7,683 nt of DNA from the NCBI GenBank assembly GCA_964639225.1, contig CAZXCK010000169.1, forward strand, positions 1 through 7,683, in the 5' to 3' direction. Shown here piece by piece: positions 5,550 through 7,683 of this stretch. A program made the translations under genes and the position numbers. This DNA comes from CAZXCK01 sp964639225 (GTDB lineage: Bacteria; Chloroflexota; Anaerolineae; Aggregatilineales; Phototrophicaceae). Within the stretch, counting starts at the first letter, position 1; every line of letters starts with the position of its first letter. The notes under the pieces were generated by a model. It worked only from the letters and a program-made list of their open reading frames with translations. It was not told the DNA's origin and made no database searches.

Positions 5550-5584
5550 AGCTTTATACACTTATTTATTAAGGATATAAAGCT
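5550..5584 (-). ncRNA. Intergenic stem-loop upstream of the membrane protein gene
   Basis: AGCTTTATA (5550-5558) and TATAAAGCT (5576-5584) are perfect 9-base inverted repeats around a 17-base loop, between the stop of the 5600-6178 gene and the SD of the next gene. There is no U tract, so it is not a terminator. It matches the stem-loop at 6460-6502 in arms and in part of the loop, so the two look like copies of one cis-acting RNA element. Confidence 0.6.
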
Positions 5585-5599
5585 AGCATAAATTTTAGT

Positions 5600-6178
5600 T
5601 TAATTATCTATAAACATTTTCTTAAAATCCTCTGCGATGCATTCTGCATTTTCCCGCCCAAAAATATTTCCAACAAATTCAATAAGTTCGCCGTCTTCTA
5701 CGAATTCTACCCTATACGTTTCGCCGTTGATATAAGCATTACAATTATCTATTTCCGCCTTATAATTGTTATATATACTCTCTTCAGTATTTTCTACGGC
5801 TAATTCTTTTATTAGCTCGTCTGTAGTGTATATATATCCTATACAACCGCTATCCCATGCAGCTACATTATCAGCTATGCCGAATTCGCCGATTGATATT
5901 GACAAGCCAGAATGGTCGTATAAATAGAGGGGGGCAATATATATACCGCCTAAATCCTCTTTTATATAGGTATAGACTTCCTTCCAGCTATTAAAATTAT
6001 CAATATCAATTTGACTATCGCCCAAATTATATTTTTTGTGTGCGCAAAGCATAATTGACAAATTGCCGTCCGAAAATTCTCTATCTCGTGGGGATAAAGA
6101 AAAAATGTCATTATCAATATTGATACGCCCCCCCTTGATAGATACTTTCTCATCATTGCAAAAATTGTTCATTTCCAT
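5600..6178 (-). CDS. Conserved phage-type protein with YDHSG and WDSG motifs (192 aa)
   Basis: The first gene after P3; its start follows AAAGGAG about six bases upstream. The centre carries APLYLYDHSGLSIS (82-95), with YDHSG at 87-91, then WDSG (108-111) and GYIYTTDELIKE (114-125). I recall this order (LYxYDHSGxxxS, WDSGxxGFIY) from a widespread family of unknown function in phages and plasmids of gut Bacillota. The first 60 residues are strand-like, with INIDNDIFSLSPRDREF. The last 60 residues (YNNYKAEIDNCNAYINGETYRVEFVEDG) resemble the usual C-terminal region, where a tyrosine-rich helix is followed by a strand pair. There is no signal peptide or membrane segment. A cytoplasmic accessory role is likely; nothing more can be said. 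Confidence 0.88.
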   Translation of the reverse strand: MEMNNFCNDEKVSIKGGRINIDNDIFSLSPRDREFSDGNLSIMLCAHKKYNLGDSQIDIDNFNSWKEVYTYIKEDLGGIYIAPLYLYDHSGLSISIGEFGIADNVAAWDSGCIGYIYTTDELIKELAVENTEESIYNNYKAEIDNCNAYINGETYRVEFVEDGELIEFVGNIFGRENAECIAEDFKKMFIDN

Positions 6179-6208
6179 CTCAAACTCCTTTAATGTTTTA
6201 TTTTTAAT

Positions 6209-6237
6209 ATTATATCATATTTTAGTTAATTTGTCAA
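6209..6237 (-). promoter_or_regulatory. Promoter P3, perfect sigma-A consensus with extended -10
   Basis: Minus-strand TTGACA (6232-6237) and TATAAT (6209-6214) are 17 bases apart, with TGA before the -10 box (extended -10). The leader to the ATG at 6178 is about 25 bases. It drives the operon 6178 to 4601. Confidence 0.94.
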
Positions 6238-6249
6238 TAGGCAAATTAA
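6226..6249. promoter_or_regulatory. Possible operator: inverted repeat over the P3 -35 box
   Basis: TTAATTTG (6226-6233) and CAAATTAA (6242-6249) are perfect 8-base inverted repeats with an 8-base spacer. They flank and overlap the P3 -35 hexamer (6232-6237), a position where a dimeric repressor would block RNA polymerase. P1 and P2 have no such repeat. The arms are AT-rich, so chance is possible. Confidence 0.45.
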
Positions 6250-6266
6250 AAAAACGTGATTTTTTA

Positions 6267-6446
6267 TTACTTTTTTTCCTTTGAACCGTTGATAATCCTA
6301 TGTATCATAGAGGAGGAATTGTCAACCGCCGTAAAAGGCATAGTGGGAAAGAATTTTAAAGCTAACTCTTGCTTATCATTTACATTCAAATTATTCCATA
6401 ATTTCAATGCTTCTTTCCTTTCAATAAAAAACTTTTTTGTATCCAT
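6267..6446 (-). CDS. Hypothetical protein (59 aa)
   Basis: The start is at 6444-6446 because AAAGGAG lies six bases upstream. A slightly longer frame would begin with TTG inside the stem-loop and run across the SD, so I reject it. The product begins MDTKKFFIERKEALKLWNNL and continues with KQELALKFFPTMPFTAVDNSSSMIHRIING. That is two helices around a conserved-looking FPTMPF turn and a DNSSS segment. I do not recognise the family. It is the last gene of the upstream cluster, before P3. Confidence 0.78.
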   Translation of the reverse strand: MDTKKFFIERKEALKLWNNLNVNDKQELALKFFPTMPFTAVDNSSSMIHRIINGSKEKK

Positions 6447-6459
6447 TCTAAACTCCTTT

Positions 6460-6502
6460 TGCAAGCTTTACACACCTAAAAAATAAGTATATAAAGCTTG
6501 CA
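6460..6502 (-). ncRNA. Stem-loop abutting the SD of the 59-residue gene
   Basis: TGCAAGCTTTA (6460-6470) and TAAAGCTTGCA (6492-6502) are perfect 11-base inverted repeats around a 21-base loop. In the minus-strand RNA the last base of the stem directly touches AAAGGAG (6453-6459). It lies between the stop at 6509 and the start at 6446. There is no U tract behind it. The position suggests a role in translation or RNA processing. Confidence 0.65.
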
Positions 6503-6508
6503 TTAATA

Positions 6509-6796
6509 TTAAATATCAGTATAATGTTGTATAATATATCCTGCTATACAGGGGTTACCATCATTATATTGATAGTCCGATACTTTTTCAATTTTCCGCC
6601 GATTTTCTTTTTTAAATAGCTCCATTATACTATCAGTCTTTTCTAATTTTAAAGGCGGATTATCTTTATATAGTTCATACTCTTGCTTGTTAGGGCTTAC
6701 TATAGTTATGTCCTTACAATACTCTCCGCCCGTATTTTTATTCATTTTTCTCAATGTTTTATCTAGTAAATTTAAGTCTGTTGTATCAAAAACCAT
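6509..6796 (-). CDS. Hypothetical protein (95 aa)
   Basis: The start lies two bases after the stop of the gene at 6799-7323, and the SD GGAGG is formed by the last codons of that gene (M-E-V-stop), so translation is coupled. The product is a basic, soluble protein. It begins MVFDTTDLNLLDKTLRKMNK, has a strand-like DITIVSPNKQEYELYKD segment, and in its second half a run of charged residues (KKENRRKIEKVSDYQYNDG), ending in GYIIQHYTDI. I do not recognise a domain. Confidence 0.85.
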   Translation of the reverse strand: MVFDTTDLNLLDKTLRKMNKNTGGEYCKDITIVSPNKQEYELYKDNPPLKLEKTDSIMELFKKENRRKIEKVSDYQYNDGNPCIAGYIIQHYTDI

Positions 6797-6798
6797 TT

Positions 6799-7323
6799 TT
6801 ATACCTCCATTCCGTATAATTCTTTTCGATTTTTTTTCGCTTTTTCAAGGGATAAATCCCCTAGTAAAAAGTCCCATCCGCTATTCCCGATACGATTTGC
6901 GGGTCTATCCATGACAAAGCCGGGCATACTACTAACGATGTTAGCTTGATACAGTAAATACTTATCAAGGCAAGAATTTACATTTGCGCTTTTCATAATT
7001 TTACTTTCTGCTGTTGCTACGCCCTCGCCGTCTCTGATAGCGTCTGGCAAGTCTATGATGTCATCACTTTTGCCTGTGAGGTTAATTATACTTACAGTAC
7101 CCATGTATCTATAGTCCTCTATACCGCTGTCTTCCAGGTCCTCCACGCTTACTACTATAGCGCACTTTATCGGCTTGTCATCATAGTCATACAAGGTAAC
7201 ATTGTCTTTGCGCTTGTAGTACATACTGTCGCCATAATCGGCAATTTTTTCGAATTCTGTTTCGCTTAAAATTTCTTTCAAGCTTTTTTTAAATTCTGAT
7301 AATTCAATCTGTCTTTTAAACAT
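6799..7323 (-). CDS. Hypothetical protein (174 aa)
   Basis: The start is one base after the stop of the upstream gene, with AAAGGAG formed by that gene's last codons. The protein begins with a helical segment (residues 1-28) and continues with alternating strand-like sections (MYYKRKDNVTLYDYDDKPIKC, then CAIVVSVEDLEDSGIE, then MGTVSIINLTG). After an acidic turn (DLPDAIRDGEG) follows a helical half with NIVSSMPGFVMDRPANRIG and a GWDFLLGDLSLEKAKK C-terminus. No known family comes to mind. The compact overlap with both neighbours suggests that the three genes are expressed in fixed ratio. Confidence 0.86.
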   Translation of the reverse strand: MFKRQIELSEFKKSLKEILSETEFEKIADYGDSMYYKRKDNVTLYDYDDKPIKCAIVVSVEDLEDSGIEDYRYMGTVSIINLTGKSDDIIDLPDAIRDGEGVATAESKIMKSANVNSCLDKYLLYQANIVSSMPGFVMDRPANRIGNSGWDFLLGDLSLEKAKKNRKELYGMEV

Positions 7324-7324
7324 T

Positions 7325-7630
7325 TTAAACTCCTTTGTATTTTATAGGTCGTCTATCGACTTCTCGTATAAAAAAGATATCCCGCTCTTCATCATATATC
7401 GCACTTGTATCATCTTCAGCCCCGTCGAGAGTGTCTATGTACTCGTCATCGGTATAGAGTATACCGATGACAAAGTCACTTCCGTCTACTACTGGATATG
7501 CTCCGTACCAGTCATAGCTGTCTATGATGTCTGGCGTATACTTTTTATCAAGAATTTTATTTTTAAATTCCTGATACTCGTCATCTTCCATCCCTACAAT
7601 TGATGGTACATCAAAATCAAAATTTTCCAT
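7325..7630 (-). CDS. Hypothetical acidic protein (101 aa)
   Basis: The start follows AAAGGAG (leader AAAGGAGTTTGAG then ATG, the same 13 bases as before the 5600-6178 gene). The product is strongly acidic, with aspartate/tyrosine clusters (IDSYDWYGAYPVVDGSD, then ILYTDDEYIDTLDGAEDD). It ends in RDIFFIREVDRRPIKYKGV, where the last codons form the SD of the next gene. High acidity is common among phage early inhibitory proteins and DNA mimics, but it is not evidence enough to assign that role. Confidence 0.85.
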   Translation of the reverse strand: MENFDFDVPSIVGMEDDEYQEFKNKILDKKYTPDIIDSYDWYGAYPVVDGSDFVIGILYTDDEYIDTLDGAEDDTSAIYDEERDIFFIREVDRRPIKYKGV

Positions 7631-7651
7631 CTCAAACTCCTTTAATATTTT

Positions 7652-7683
7652 TTATGCCACTTTTAAAATTTTAGGCGGCATTG
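7652..7683 (-). CDS. Possible 3' end of an upstream gene
   Basis: In one minus-strand frame the last 32 bases read MPPKILKVA followed by TAA at 7652-7654. The stop lies about 22 bases before the next ATG, a spacing like that of other pairs here, so this may be the tail of a gene cut by the window edge. The piece is too short to prove. Confidence 0.3.
   Translation of the reverse strand, partial: MPPKILKVA

Noticed and set aside
5505..5561. Longer start for the small membrane protein gene
   Set aside because: The extra codons span the SD and poly-A stretch, and the internal ATG has an ideal SD at seven bases.
6244..6270. Intrinsic terminator between 6267 and P3
   Set aside because: The only stem is A6/U6 with a five-base loop and no GC pairs, too weak to support.
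6447..6464. Longer start (TTG at 6464) for the 59-residue gene
   Set aside because: It would begin within the stem-loop and translate through the SD AAAGGAG that serves the ATG at 6446.
5962..6914. Open frames at 5962-6156 (minus) and at 6036-6284, 6256-6486 and 6687-6914 (plus)
   Set aside because: They lie inside or across better-supported minus-strand genes with SDs and have no ribosome site of their own.

Overview
The window is AT-rich (roughly 30% GC by eye). Every gene I can support lies on the minus strand, so the text follows transcription from high to low coordinates. Almost every start is preceded by a strong AAAGGAG-type Shine-Dalgarno site, three promoters are perfect sigma-A consensus, and the standard code fits throughout. 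This points to a low-GC Bacillota host. The packing of short, mostly unrecognised genes, a stray replication clamp gene and an iteron-like array suggest a phage, prophage or large plasmid rather than core chromosome; that is inference. A run of exactly 100 N shows that this is a scaffolded draft assembly.

Right block (7683 to 4471). A cut gene end and four tightly packed genes of unknown function (7630 to 6267) lead to promoter P3 (6209-6237). P3 drives a gene with YDHSG and WDSG motifs (5600-6178), a 51-residue membrane protein, a 36-residue protein, and two genes ending at 4888 and 4601. The block closes with a long intrinsic terminator (4471-4539). Two related stem-loops sit in gaps between genes, at 5550-5584 and 6460-6502.

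Middle (4470 to 3703). This mostly non-coding stretch holds eight tandem copies of a 16-bp repeat (4294-4423) that resembles replication or partition iterons. It also holds three more copies of a dispersed CTAGCTT element and one overlooked 58-residue gene (3889-4065).

Left block (3765 to 1). Promoter P1 (3737-3765) drives two unknown genes, a sliding clamp gene (dnaN-like, 1608-2882) with an unusual N-terminal extension, a coiled-coil protein and a 35-residue protein. Promoter P2 (1075-1103) then drives two tandem copies of a phage-type gene whose product carries GTATAG octapeptide repeats. The second copy is interrupted by the N gap and runs off the window.

Taken together, the clamp, the iteron-like array and three near-identical promoters look like the replication and early region of a mobile element. 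The only confident biochemical assignment is the clamp; most other genes have no function I can name.
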